Part shown: piece by piece, positions 48,847-56,092 of the stretch | Layout of the letters: every line of letters starts with the position of its first letter | Position numbering within the stretch: the first letter of the stretch is position 1 | NCBI GenBank assembly: GCA_965197575.1 | Contig: OZ240214.1 | Coordinates: forward strand, 3,658,001 to 3,722,000 | Source: VXOI01 sp965197575 | GTDB taxonomy: Bacteria; Chloroflexota; Dehalococcoidia; Lucifugimonadales; UBA3495 | Reading direction: 5' to 3' | Length of the DNA stretch: 64,000 bases | The notes under the pieces: model-generated | What the model was told of the DNA's origin: nothing | Seen by the model: the letters and a program-made list of their open reading frames with translations, nothing else | The model's database searches: none | Made by a program: the position numbers and the translations under genes

Positions 48847-50106
48847 GTGGATAGCTCCTGGAGCAACTTTGCGTTAGTCCGGCTTAACGCATTCAGTTTT
48901 GGCGTTACCGGGTTAATCCTGGCGATGGATACGGTTGTCCTCCCCGTAATCGTACTCACCATCGCCCCTGAGTCCCTCAAGAACACCTACCTGGCCGCTC
49001 TGGGCGTCAGCGGACTGATAATCGCGGCCCTGATGCAGCCGCTCATCGGGCGTATCAGCGACCAGTTCCGGTCGCCGCTGGGACGCCGGGCGCCGTTCAT
49101 CATCTGGGGCACCGTGGCGGTCTGCGCCAGCCTGGCCGGGATCTGGCTGGCCCCCAACTTCTTGGCGCTGTTCGTAGTCTGGGTATTCATTCAAGGCAAC
49201 ATCAACTTCATCTACGGCCCCGGCCAAGCGCTGATCCGCGATCTTGTCCCCCTGCACCGCATCGGCGTCGCTTCGTCCCTGAAGATACTGCTGGACTCCG
49301 CCGGGGGGTTGTGCCTCATCGCGGTTACCGGCACCCTCATCACCCGCGATGCCGGCAATGGCTTCGTCGACTGGCGGTGGCTGGCTCTTGCGGTGCTGGG
49401 GACCTCCCTGCTCGTGAGCAGCGCGGTCACCTGCTACACGGTGCTTGCGCGAGACCGGTCGATACCGCTCCCGCGGCGGGTCAGGGGCGCCGAACCTCCC
49501 AAGTCCGTGTGGAACTCCCAGATGGGGTTCTTCCTCGTGTCGCGGCTGATGATGATGACCTCGGTGTCCTCGTTCTACACCTACGGGCTTTTCTTCCTGC
49601 GGGACGTGGTGGAGGTGAGCGACCCGGCGCAGACCCTGGCGCGGATGATCCTGGCTATCGGCGGGGCCCTTGGGGTAATGGTATATCTCTCCGGCCGGAT
49701 CTCCGACCAAGTCGGACGAAAGCCGGTGGTGGTGGCAGGGGCGACGGGGGCGGCCTTGAGCACCGTCTGGATGTTGACGGCGGGCGACCCCACCGAGGTG
49801 CTGCTGACCGCCACCGTCATCGGGGCGTCGGTTGGCGCGCTGCTCAGCGCCAATTGGGCGATGGCCAACGAGTTAGCGGACCCGGAGCAGGCGGGCCTTC
49901 ACATCGGAATAGTCAACCTCTCGACCATCGGCGGGGCGGGCATAGCCAAGCTCTTGGGGCCGGGCATCGACCTGCTGAACCACATCAGCGAGGACTTTGG
50001 CTACCGCGCTTTGATCGCCGGATGCGCCGCCCTGTTTCTGGCCGGAGCGGCCATGTTGTTGCCGGTGAAGAGCGAACGGGCTATGCCGCCGACACCTTCC
50101 GGATGA
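48847..50106 (+). CDS. MFS transporter (SLC45/GPH-like)
   Basis: 419-residue transporter with about twelve TM segments. Between TM2 and TM3 it has GRISDQFRSPLGRRAPFIIWG, and in the second half GRISDQVGRKPVVV, the two repeated MFS signature loops. The RSPLGRRxPFI pattern occurs in glycoside-type and SLC45 sucrose/cation symporters. A start at ATG 48826 is open but overlaps the divergent gene; GTG 48847, 7 bases after TATTAT, is preferred. The 3' end overlaps the convergent aldolase by 26 bases. Confidence 0.85.
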   Translation: MDSSWSNFALVRLNAFSFGVTGLILAMDTVVLPVIVLTIAPESLKNTYLAALGVSGLIIAALMQPLIGRISDQFRSPLGRRAPFIIWGTVAVCASLAGIWLAPNFLALFVVWVFIQGNINFIYGPGQALIRDLVPLHRIGVASSLKILLDSAGGLCLIAVTGTLITRDAGNGFVDWRWLALAVLGTSLLVSSAVTCYTVLARDRSIPLPRRVRGAEPPKSVWNSQMGFFLVSRLMMMTSVSSFYTYGLFFLRDVVEVSDPAQTLARMILAIGGALGVMVYLSGRISDQVGRKPVVVAGATGAALSTVWMLTAGDPTEVLLTATVIGASVGALLSANWAMANELADPEQAGLHIGIVNLSTIGGAGIAKLLGPGIDLLNHISEDFGYRALIAGCAALFLAGAAMLLPVKSERAMPPTPSG

Positions 50107-50833
50107 ACTCGCCTGCGCCCCGCGTGACCCAGCCGTTCCATGAGGTCATGGTGAACTTGACGCCCATCCCCAGGTAACGCTCGATGTTGCCGTCGTTCAC
50201 CAGGGTGCCGGGAGTCCGGCCCGCGTTGACGATCTTGCCCAGGGCCTCGTCGATGGCCGACTGCACCTCGGGGTGTTCCACGTCCCCGATGTGGCCCATA
50301 GTCTGGGCCAGGTCGGACGGCGCGACGAAAAAGACATCAATGTTGTCGACCTTGAGTATCTCATCCAGGTTGCCCAACGCCTCGACCTCTTCCAGCAGGA
50401 CTATCACCATCGTCTGGGCGTTGGCGGTGTGGAAATAGTCAGGCACGCCGAAGGACTGGCGTCCGCCGAACATGCCCCGGTAGCCCAGAGGGGCGTACTT
50501 GGCCGATTGGGCCGCTTGCTCGGCCGCCTCCCGGCTGTTCACGTGGGGCACCACAATGCCCATCGAACCCCGGTCGAGCGTCCGGGTGATCAGGCCGGCG
50601 TCGTTGGCGTTCACCCTGGTGACGGACGTCATTCCCCACAGGTCGCAGGCCCGGGTCATGTCGCCGAGAGCGTCCCAGTCCACCGGGCCGTGCTCGCATT
50701 CGATCCAGGCGGCATCGAAACCGAGGGGGCCCAGAAAGTCGATGATGTCGCTGTTTTGCAGGCCGGAGATGGTGGTCACCACCTGCCCTTGTTGCAGCTT
50801 CTCTTTGGCGCGGTTGGTTCTGATTGGCGGCAT
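50081..50833 (-). CDS. HpcH/HpaI-type aldolase
   Basis: 250-residue TIM-barrel class II aldolase for 2-keto-3-deoxy acids. FDAAWIECEHGPVDWDAL holds the catalytic/pyruvate site; MGIVVPHVNSREAAEQAA, YAPLGYRGMFGGRQSFG, and MVIVLLEEVEALGNLDEIL (metal Glu) and DVFFVAPSDLAQTMG (metal Asp) follow in the family order. Substrate unknown. AGGAGG is upstream of the ATG. Convergent with the MFS gene. Confidence 0.9.
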   Translation of the reverse strand: MPPIRTNRAKEKLQQGQVVTTISGLQNSDIIDFLGPLGFDAAWIECEHGPVDWDALGDMTRACDLWGMTSVTRVNANDAGLITRTLDRGSMGIVVPHVNSREAAEQAAQSAKYAPLGYRGMFGGRQSFGVPDYFHTANAQTMVIVLLEEVEALGNLDEILKVDNIDVFFVAPSDLAQTMGHIGDVEHPEVQSAIDEALGKIVNAGRTPGTLVNDGNIERYLGMGVKFTMTSWNGWVTRGAGEFIRKVSAA

Positions 50834-50856
50834 GAGTCTCCTCCTTCCAGCCGACT

Positions 50857-51264
50857 CTATTCCGGCCCCGTTAGTGGCAGCATGATTTCCAACAAAGTCT
50901 CCATCCGGTCCAAGCCGCGGGCAATCACATCAGAGCGCAGAAACCGCCCGCGCGTATAGAAATAACCATGCAGCTCGTTGGCGCGCCCTCGCAAGTCATC
51001 CAGTCTGTCATCTCCGGATATGTCCAAGGTGCGGTACATCACGTCGAAAAACTGGTCGTGTCTTTTGTATTCCCAGCCTTGGGCCTCGGCAACAGCCTTG
51101 GCCATCCACGCCGCCGCTCCCCAGCCTTTCTCCGCCGCCTGATGCAAATCGCCGTCAGTCAGATACTCCCTGCTCTTGGCCAGGAAGACCCTGGCCTGCT
51201 GCCGGTAATCAGCGACGGCGCTGGCATCTTGTTCATAAGGTTCGATTGGCGATGATCGAGTCAT
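50857..51264 (-). CDS. HEPN-domain protein (PaREP1-like)
   Basis: 135-residue all-helical HEPN protein: ARVFLAKSREYLTDGDLHQAAEKGWGAAAWMAKAVAEAQGW in pieces. HEPN proteins act as RNases in toxin-antitoxin or defence contexts when they have RxxxxH, but here no clear RxxxxH is present, and no MNT nucleotidyltransferase partner is adjacent. It therefore looks like a solitary PaREP1-type HEPN. Confidence 0.7.
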   Translation of the reverse strand: MTRSSPIEPYEQDASAVADYRQQARVFLAKSREYLTDGDLHQAAEKGWGAAAWMAKAVAEAQGWEYKRHDQFFDVMYRTLDISGDDRLDDLRGRANELHGYFYTRGRFLRSDVIARGLDRMETLLEIMLPLTGPE

Positions 51265-51464
51265 CCAATATACCTTTCCTTATGCTAGCTGATGGTTGAA
51301 TGGTCCCTTAACTATACCAGAGCAGCACACTGTACCGCGTAACTGTTCAGTCTTGAGGGGTTTTACCGGCCTACCAGTCTGCTAAAGACGCAGAGCCAAA
51401 TACGGTATAGCAAATGCCGACCAAGTTCAGCGCTCTAAGTCCGAACAGTTACTGTACCGCGCGT

Positions 51465-51493
51465 TTGACTCGCCTGAGCAAAGAAAGTATCGT
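51465..51493 (+). promoter_or_regulatory. Promoter of the MaoC-dehydratase/selenoprotein cluster
   Basis: TTGACT, 17-bp spacer, TATCGT. The preceding gap (51265-51464) contains ACTGTACCGCG twice (near 51331 and 51451) and GTAACTGTTC/GAACAGTTAC as arms facing each other ~105 bases apart. These could be operator sites; no gene is visible in the gap. Confidence 0.5.
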
Positions 51494-51529
51494 ATAAACG
51501 GAAGTCGAGACGCCTGTAAGGAGCGTGAA

Positions 51530-51955
51530 ATGGCCGCCTCAGCGCCCAAGATTTTCGACTACGAGAAGATCGAAATCGGCGAGGAATTGGGCTCCTACGA
51601 GTACCTCCTGACTCAGGAGATGCTGGACAACTTCCGGGCGTCCATCGGCGACCCCGACGCGGTGTTCCCCACCCTGGCCGTCAAGCACGACGCCACCGCC
51701 TTCGCCATGGTCTACGAAGACAACACCGGCGGGGTCAACGCCGGCAACGAGGTGGAGTTCTACAACCCTCCCATACCCGGCAAAAAGGTGTTCGTCACCG
51801 GGCGCATCGCCGACAAGTACCTGCGCCGCGACAAGCCCTACATGGTCATCGAGGCCACCGCCGTCGACGAGGACGGCCGCCTGCTGGAAAAGCTGCGCAC
51901 CTACCAGATGAAAAAGCCCGACGAGGTTGGTAAGAAATGGCACCCACAAGGATAG
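51530..51955 (+). CDS. FAS1-like/MaoC-type dehydratase, subunit A
   Basis: 141-residue hot-dog protein: MLDNFRASIGDPDAVFPTLAVKH, then NEVEFYNPPIPGKKVFVTGRI, and RRDKPYMVIEATAVDEDG. This is the non-catalytic-type partner (N-terminal FAS1-like dehydratase domain) of heterodimeric hydroxyacyl-thioester dehydratases such as HadA. AAGGAG precedes the ATG. The next gene overlaps by 19 bases and gives the catalytic partner. Confidence 0.82.
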   Translation: MAASAPKIFDYEKIEIGEELGSYEYLLTQEMLDNFRASIGDPDAVFPTLAVKHDATAFAMVYEDNTGGVNAGNEVEFYNPPIPGKKVFVTGRIADKYLRRDKPYMVIEATAVDEDGRLLEKLRTYQMKKPDEVGKKWHPQG

Positions 51956-52359
51956 AGCTAGACCAGGCCATCCCCTCCGTCACCAAGGCCATCACCCAGG
52001 AAACCATCGACCAGTTCGAGTCCTGCGGCATCCTGGACCGGGAGAACATCCACAACAACCCGGAGCTTGCCGCCCAGCGGTTGGGCACGACCTACGCCAT
52101 CGCTTCGGGCCGTATGTCGGTTGCCTTCGCCACCGAAAGCCTGCGGCGCTTTTTCGGGCCGGGGGTGTTCAACCACACCGGCACCGTCAACCTGAAGTTC
52201 CTGCGCCCGGTCAAGGGCGGGGACACCATCACCGTCACCGGCGCGGTCAGCGCCCAGGAAGAGGCCGAAGACGGCGTCCGCGTCTCGGTGGACCTCTTCT
52301 GCGAGAACCAGAACGGCGACCGCACCGCCATAGGCGTAGGCACCGCGATACTAAAATAG
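51937..52359 (+). CDS. MaoC-like dehydratase, subunit B
   Basis: 140-residue hot-dog protein with the hydratase-2 type sequence RENIHNNPELAAQRLGTTYAIASG, where the first Asp/His of the D-x(4)-H motif is partly altered (DRENIHNN). NLKFLRPVKGGDTITVTGAV is the central strand signature. With the preceding gene it should form a 3-hydroxyacyl-CoA/ACP dehydratase. Substrate unknown. Confidence 0.85.
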   Translation: MAPTRIELDQAIPSVTKAITQETIDQFESCGILDRENIHNNPELAAQRLGTTYAIASGRMSVAFATESLRRFFGPGVFNHTGTVNLKFLRPVKGGDTITVTGAVSAQEEAEDGVRVSVDLFCENQNGDRTAIGVGTAILK

Positions 52360-52363
52360 AACC

Positions 52364-52422
52364 TGGATGCACAGGATATACAGGATAAATGAATCAACTA
52401 TCCTGTTAATCCTGTGCATCCA
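52364..52422. repeat. Inverted repeat TGGATGCACAGGAT...ATCCTGTGCATCCA
   Basis: 24-base arms (52364-52387 and 52399-52422) match at 22 positions around an 11-base loop. This ATCCTGT-based hairpin wording is widespread in unrelated bacterial genomes. It lies between the MaoC gene and the selenoprotein gene and may stabilise or separate their mRNAs. Confidence 0.85.
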
Positions 52423-52444
52423 TGTAAATTAGAAGGGGTATGGC

Positions 52445-52726
52445 ATGGCAACTGCATTGCACGGAAAAGTTGAAGCGGAAATCGTCTACTGCGTATCTTG
52501 AGGGTACTTCCCCGTCGCCACGTGGCTGGCGAACGAGTTCTTCAAGTCCGACGCCCCCGGCGACATCGCCATCAAGCTCACGCCGTCGGACCGCGGCCGC
52601 TTGGAAGTCTACCTGGACGGGGACAAGATCTTCGACCGCAAGGACACCGGCTTCCCTGACCTCGGCAAGGTTTACGAGCTGAGGATGGCCATCGCCGAAA
52701 AGCTGTTCGACCTCGAAGATGCCTAG
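52445..52726 (+). CDS. Rdx/SelW-like selenoprotein, in-frame TGA as selenocysteine
   Basis: 93 residues if TGA at 52499-52501 is read as Sec. The product begins MATALHGKVEAEIVYCVSU, giving C16-V-S-U19, the CxxU redox motif of the thioredoxin-fold Rdx family (SelW/T/H). The frame stays open for 74 further sense codons to TAG, with GYFPVATWLANEFF, IKLTPSDRGRLEVYLDGD and the Rdx-like end (DTGFPDLGKVYELRMAIAE). AAGGGG precedes the ATG. Standard ORF calling splits or misses this gene. The alternative, a Cys-to-stop mutation, is less likely because nothing else is broken. Confidence 0.85.
52499..52532 (+). promoter_or_regulatory. Candidate bacterial SECIS hairpin
   Basis: Directly after the UGA, TCGCC (52515-52519) and GGCGA (52528-52532) can pair around the loop ACGTGGCT; GCCACGTGGC is also self-complementary. 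The loop lies about 18-25 bases after the UGA, within the spacing known for bacterial SECIS elements bound by SelB. The stem is short, so support is moderate. Confidence 0.5.
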
Positions 52727-52770
52727 CCGGAACACGCCGGGCCCCATAACGCCCGGTCCGGAGGGCTTCC

Positions 52771-53502
52771 GTGGCTAACCCGCAGCACCTGGAAATAGTC
52801 CGGGCCGGTAAAGCCGCCCTCTCCAGATGGCGCGCGCAGAACCCCGGGGTCACTTTGGAATTGGAGGGGGTTGGCCTGAGCGGCGTCGACCTCTCCGGCG
52901 TAGACTTGAGCGGAGCCAACTTGGCGAACGCCCAAATCACCGGGAGCGACCTCTCTGGCGCGGACTTGTCCGGGGCCTATTTGCCACAGGCCAGTCTGAC
53001 GGGATCAGACCTGTCGAAGGCTAACCTGGAAAAAGCCGACTTGGGCCGCGCCTCTCTATCCGGCGCAAACCTTTCGTCGGCCAACCTGACCAACGTCAAC
53101 CTGTTCTGGGCCGACCTGAAGGGCGCCAACCTTCAGGACGCAATCGTCCGCCACTGCCGCATGAACCGCCTCACGCTGATGGCCGCCAACCTGAGCCGGG
53201 CCGACTTCAGCCAGTCGAACATGATCGAAGCCGATCTCCGCAACGCCAACCTGCGCAACACCCTCTTCGTCTCCACCAACATGAACGGGGCCGACCTGAG
53301 CCGCGCGTCTATGGACGGGGCCGACTTCACCAAAGCGATGGTCCGGGACTCCATGTGGATCGCCAGCGATATGCGCGGGGCCAACTTCGACCAAGCCAGC
53401 CTGCACCGCGCCGACTTCACCCTAGCCAAATGGGACGCCACCACCACCTTCCCCCAAGGCTTCGACCCCAACAACATCGAATACCTGGACGTTTCGAACT
53501 AG
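52771..53502 (+). CDS. Pentapeptide-repeat protein
   Basis: 243 residues with about 30 A(D/N)LxX repeats from residue ~30 to ~225 (for example GVDLSGVDLSGANLANAQI, SGADLSGAYLPQASLTGSDL). These fold as a right-handed quadrilateral beta-helix. Some family members mimic DNA and protect gyrase (Qnr/MfpA), but most have unknown roles. The N-terminal 28 residues (IVRAGKAALSRWRAQNPGV) form the common helical cap. Confidence 0.9.
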   Translation: MANPQHLEIVRAGKAALSRWRAQNPGVTLELEGVGLSGVDLSGVDLSGANLANAQITGSDLSGADLSGAYLPQASLTGSDLSKANLEKADLGRASLSGANLSSANLTNVNLFWADLKGANLQDAIVRHCRMNRLTLMAANLSRADFSQSNMIEADLRNANLRNTLFVSTNMNGADLSRASMDGADFTKAMVRDSMWIASDMRGANFDQASLHRADFTLAKWDATTTFPQGFDPNNIEYLDVSN

Positions 53503-53504
53503 CC

Positions 53505-54485
53505 GTGCCGACTATTCTAGTCGCGGGAGACAAGCCTGGCTGTGGCAAGACCAGCTTGGCGGTGGGGTTGCTGTCCCATCTGGCCGACGCAGGCCGACCC
53601 GCCGCCTACTACAAGCCTTTCTCCGCTGATGCGGACGACGGTGACGCCCGGTTTGTCTCTTCCGTGCTGGCGGAGGCGTGGGGCGTGGTTGCTGGCCCGG
53701 CACCCGCCACTGTCCCGGCGGATGCGGCTGGCATTGGGCAAGCGGCGTCCGCGGTAGAGGCGCTTCGGGAGCAGGCCGGGGTGGTCGTCGTCGAGCTAAC
53801 TGACAGTTTGGACCCGGCGCAATTCGCCGAGACGCTGGGCGCCAGCGTGCTGTTGGTTCTCGGGTATCCGCTTGGCGTGGCGAACGATTCCCCGGCTGGC
53901 ATCGCCGCCTTGGGGGACCGGTTCGCGGGAGTGGTGGTCAACGCCGTTCCTCCGTACCGGCGGGATGAGGCGGCGCGGCAGGCGGCTTCCGCTGGCATCG
54001 CCGCCCCGGTGGTGGTGCCGGAGAGCCGGGTGATGCTGGCGGCGACGGTGGCGCAGGTGGCTTCCCAACTGAGCGCGGAATGGGTGCTGGAGCCGGTCAA
54101 CGCCGACGCTCTCATCGAGCGTTATCTCATCGGCGGCAACATCATGGACTCCGGCCCCACCTACTTCGGCCGTTACGCCAACCAGGCGGTGATCGCCCGC
54201 GCCCAGCGGCCCGACATCCAGATGGCCAGCATGGGCCGCGAGACCCGCTGCCTGGTGCTGACCGGCCCCGGCGACGCCACGGAGTACGTGAAGGCCGAGG
54301 CCCGCGAGCGGGACATCCCCCTGTTGCGCGTAGCCTCCTCCACCGAGGACACCGCCGCCGCTCTGGGCGGCATTGTCGGGCAGGGCACCGCCCACAGCCT
54401 CGCCAAAGCGCGTCACTACGCTGGCCTGCTTCGCAAACACGCCTCACCCGGCGTCGTCGAGTCCTGGCTGGCCGACGCCGGGTGA
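53505..54485 (+). CDS. P-loop NTPase with DRTGG domain
   Basis: 326 residues. The N-terminal BioD/CobB-type NTPase has VAGDKPGCGKTSLAVGLL (Walker A) and VVVVELTDS; the middle part LIGGNIMDSGPTYFGRYANQAVIARA and IQMASMGRETRCLVLTG is the DRTGG module found in the N-terminal half of phosphotransacetylase. Stand-alone forms are uncharacterised and may sense acetyl phosphate or CoA. The GTG start is two bases after the pentapeptide gene's stop. Confidence 0.82.
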   Translation: MPTILVAGDKPGCGKTSLAVGLLSHLADAGRPAAYYKPFSADADDGDARFVSSVLAEAWGVVAGPAPATVPADAAGIGQAASAVEALREQAGVVVVELTDSLDPAQFAETLGASVLLVLGYPLGVANDSPAGIAALGDRFAGVVVNAVPPYRRDEAARQAASAGIAAPVVVPESRVMLAATVAQVASQLSAEWVLEPVNADALIERYLIGGNIMDSGPTYFGRYANQAVIARAQRPDIQMASMGRETRCLVLTGPGDATEYVKAEARERDIPLLRVASSTEDTAAALGGIVGQGTAHSLAKARHYAGLLRKHASPGVVESWLADAG

Positions 54486-54607
54486 GGCTGGGCCACCGAG
54501 AATCTCAAACATCGTCTTGACTGGCGCGCTTGGTGGGGCCTAGAATGGGGGCAGACCGCATCGGCTCGCGGTTCGCTTCCTATGAGTAATGGCCCCGGGA
54601 GGGAATT

Positions 54608-54964
54608 ATGCCCATCACCAGAGACGGCGTTGAAATGACGGTTGAGATTACCGAGAAGGCGGCCGAGAAAATCAAGTACTTCGCGACCAAGGACGGCCTT
54701 GAGGACTCCGTTGGCGTCCGCGTGGCGGTCAAGGGCGGCGGCTGTTCCGGCCTTACCTACGACCTGAAGATCAGCGGCGAGTACACCGACTCCGACAAGG
54801 TGGTCGAACAGTACGGCGTCAAGGTCATCGTCGACAAGAAGAGCTACATCTACCTCGTCGGCACCGAGTTGGACTTCTCCGACGGGCTGAACGGCAAGGG
54901 GTTCGTCTTCGCCAACCCCAACGCCAAGAAAGCCTGCGGCTGCGGCACCTCGTTCAGCGTCTAG
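54608..54964 (+). CDS. Iron-sulfur cluster assembly accessory protein (IscA/HesB/ErpA type)
   Basis: A-type carrier of 118 residues. The three cluster Cys are C46 (KGGGCSGLTYDL) and C110/C112 (ACGCGTSFSV). VTEKAAEKI-like start and TELDFSDGLNGKGFVFANPNA complete the family pattern. GGAGGG precedes the ATG. YgfZ follows it, another Fe-S-linked protein. Confidence 0.92.
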   Translation: MPITRDGVEMTVEITEKAAEKIKYFATKDGLEDSVGVRVAVKGGGCSGLTYDLKISGEYTDSDKVVEQYGVKVIVDKKSYIYLVGTELDFSDGLNGKGFVFANPNAKKACGCGTSFSV

Positions 54965-55002
54965 CCCCGGCACAACCCGCGACTTGCGCGAATCGATTAA
55001 AG

Positions 55003-55028
55003 CGCCGCCTTCCTTGCTGAGGGCGGCG
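55003..55028 (+). terminator. Weak terminator-like hairpin after IscA
   Basis: CGCCGCC and GGCGGCG arms flank a 12-base loop; the trailing TTGCTACTTT is only a partial T tract. May attenuate between IscA and YgfZ. Confidence 0.35.
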
Positions 55029-55057
55029 TTGCTACTTTGGGAGCCAGAGGACTAGAA

Positions 55058-56092
55058 ATGGCCGTAAACCGTACCGTCCAGGCTGACCCCGCCGAAGCTG
55101 CCGACCCCGCCTTGGAATTCGCCGCTGCCACCGGCGGCGCGGGATTACACGACGCCTCGTACTACGGGCGCTTGAAAGCCACGGGGGAAGACGCCCTCGA
55201 CCTCCTGAACCGCCTTTCGACCAACCGGGTAGACCACTTGCTGCCGGGGCATTGGGCGCCCACCGTCTTGACCAGCGACCGCGGGCGGATCGTCGACCTG
55301 CTGATGGTCGTGAACGACGGAGAGTGCGTCTACCTGATCACCAGCCCCGGACAGCAACAGCCGGTAATCGACTGGCTGGACAAGTACACCATCATGGAAG
55401 ACCTGGAGGTGGAGGACATCTCGGCAGAGTCCGCCATGTTCGCCCTCGCCGGACCCGCCGCGCCAGCGTTGTTGGGGCTGGAAGGCGCGGCCCTGGCGTA
55501 CACTCCCGGCGATCAGCTTCCCGCCCCCGAAGTCTCGCTCGGCGGCAGCCCCTTCCTAGCAGTCAGCCACCGGCACGGAGACCTGCCCGTTTACTTCCTG
55601 CTGGGACACGAGGCCCCTGAAGCACGACAGCACCTCCTGGACCGCGGCGCGCAGCCCATCGGCAACGAAGCATGGGAGGCGTTGCGGATCAGCTTGGGCG
55701 CGCCCGCGTTCGGCTCGGAGATGGGCGAGCCGTACAACCCCTTGGAGGCCGGGCTCATCGGCTCCATCGACTTCACCAAAGGCTGCTACATCGGCCAGGA
55801 AGTCATCGCCCGGCTGGACAGCTACAGCAAAGTGCAGAAGTATCTGGTAACGCTCAGGTTCAGCGACGGGGCGGTGTTCAACGCCGGCAATGCGCTGGTC
55901 AAGGAAGGCCGGGCAGTGGGTACCGTCACCTCCGTCTCAGAGGTGCCGGGCGAGGGGCTGCTGGGCCTCGGCTTCGTCCGCACGGACTCGGCGTTGGCCG
56001 GACAAGAGCTTGAGTTGCAAGAGCCAGGACGAGGGCGGGCAATCGTCGGCGGCCCGGCGCAACTGTTCGGGCCGGGGCAGGACTTCAGCTAG
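55058..56092 (+). CDS. ygfZ: Folate-binding YgfZ/GcvT-family protein
   Basis: 344 residues. The diagnostic K-G-C-Y-x-G-Q-E signature is at 241-248 (KGCYIGQEVIARL), as in YgfZ, which uses THF in repair or assembly of some Fe-S enzymes. GcvT-like domains are seen in DLLNRLSTNRVDHLLPGHW and LTSDRGRIVDLLMV. ATG with AGAGGA upstream is chosen over a TTG at 55037. Next to IscA, which fits an Fe-S role. Confidence 0.88.
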   Translation: MAVNRTVQADPAEAADPALEFAAATGGAGLHDASYYGRLKATGEDALDLLNRLSTNRVDHLLPGHWAPTVLTSDRGRIVDLLMVVNDGECVYLITSPGQQQPVIDWLDKYTIMEDLEVEDISAESAMFALAGPAAPALLGLEGAALAYTPGDQLPAPEVSLGGSPFLAVSHRHGDLPVYFLLGHEAPEARQHLLDRGAQPIGNEAWEALRISLGAPAFGSEMGEPYNPLEAGLIGSIDFTKGCYIGQEVIARLDSYSKVQKYLVTLRFSDGAVFNAGNALVKEGRAVGTVTSVSEVPGEGLLGLGFVRTDSALAGQELELQEPGRGRAIVGGPAQLFGPGQDFS

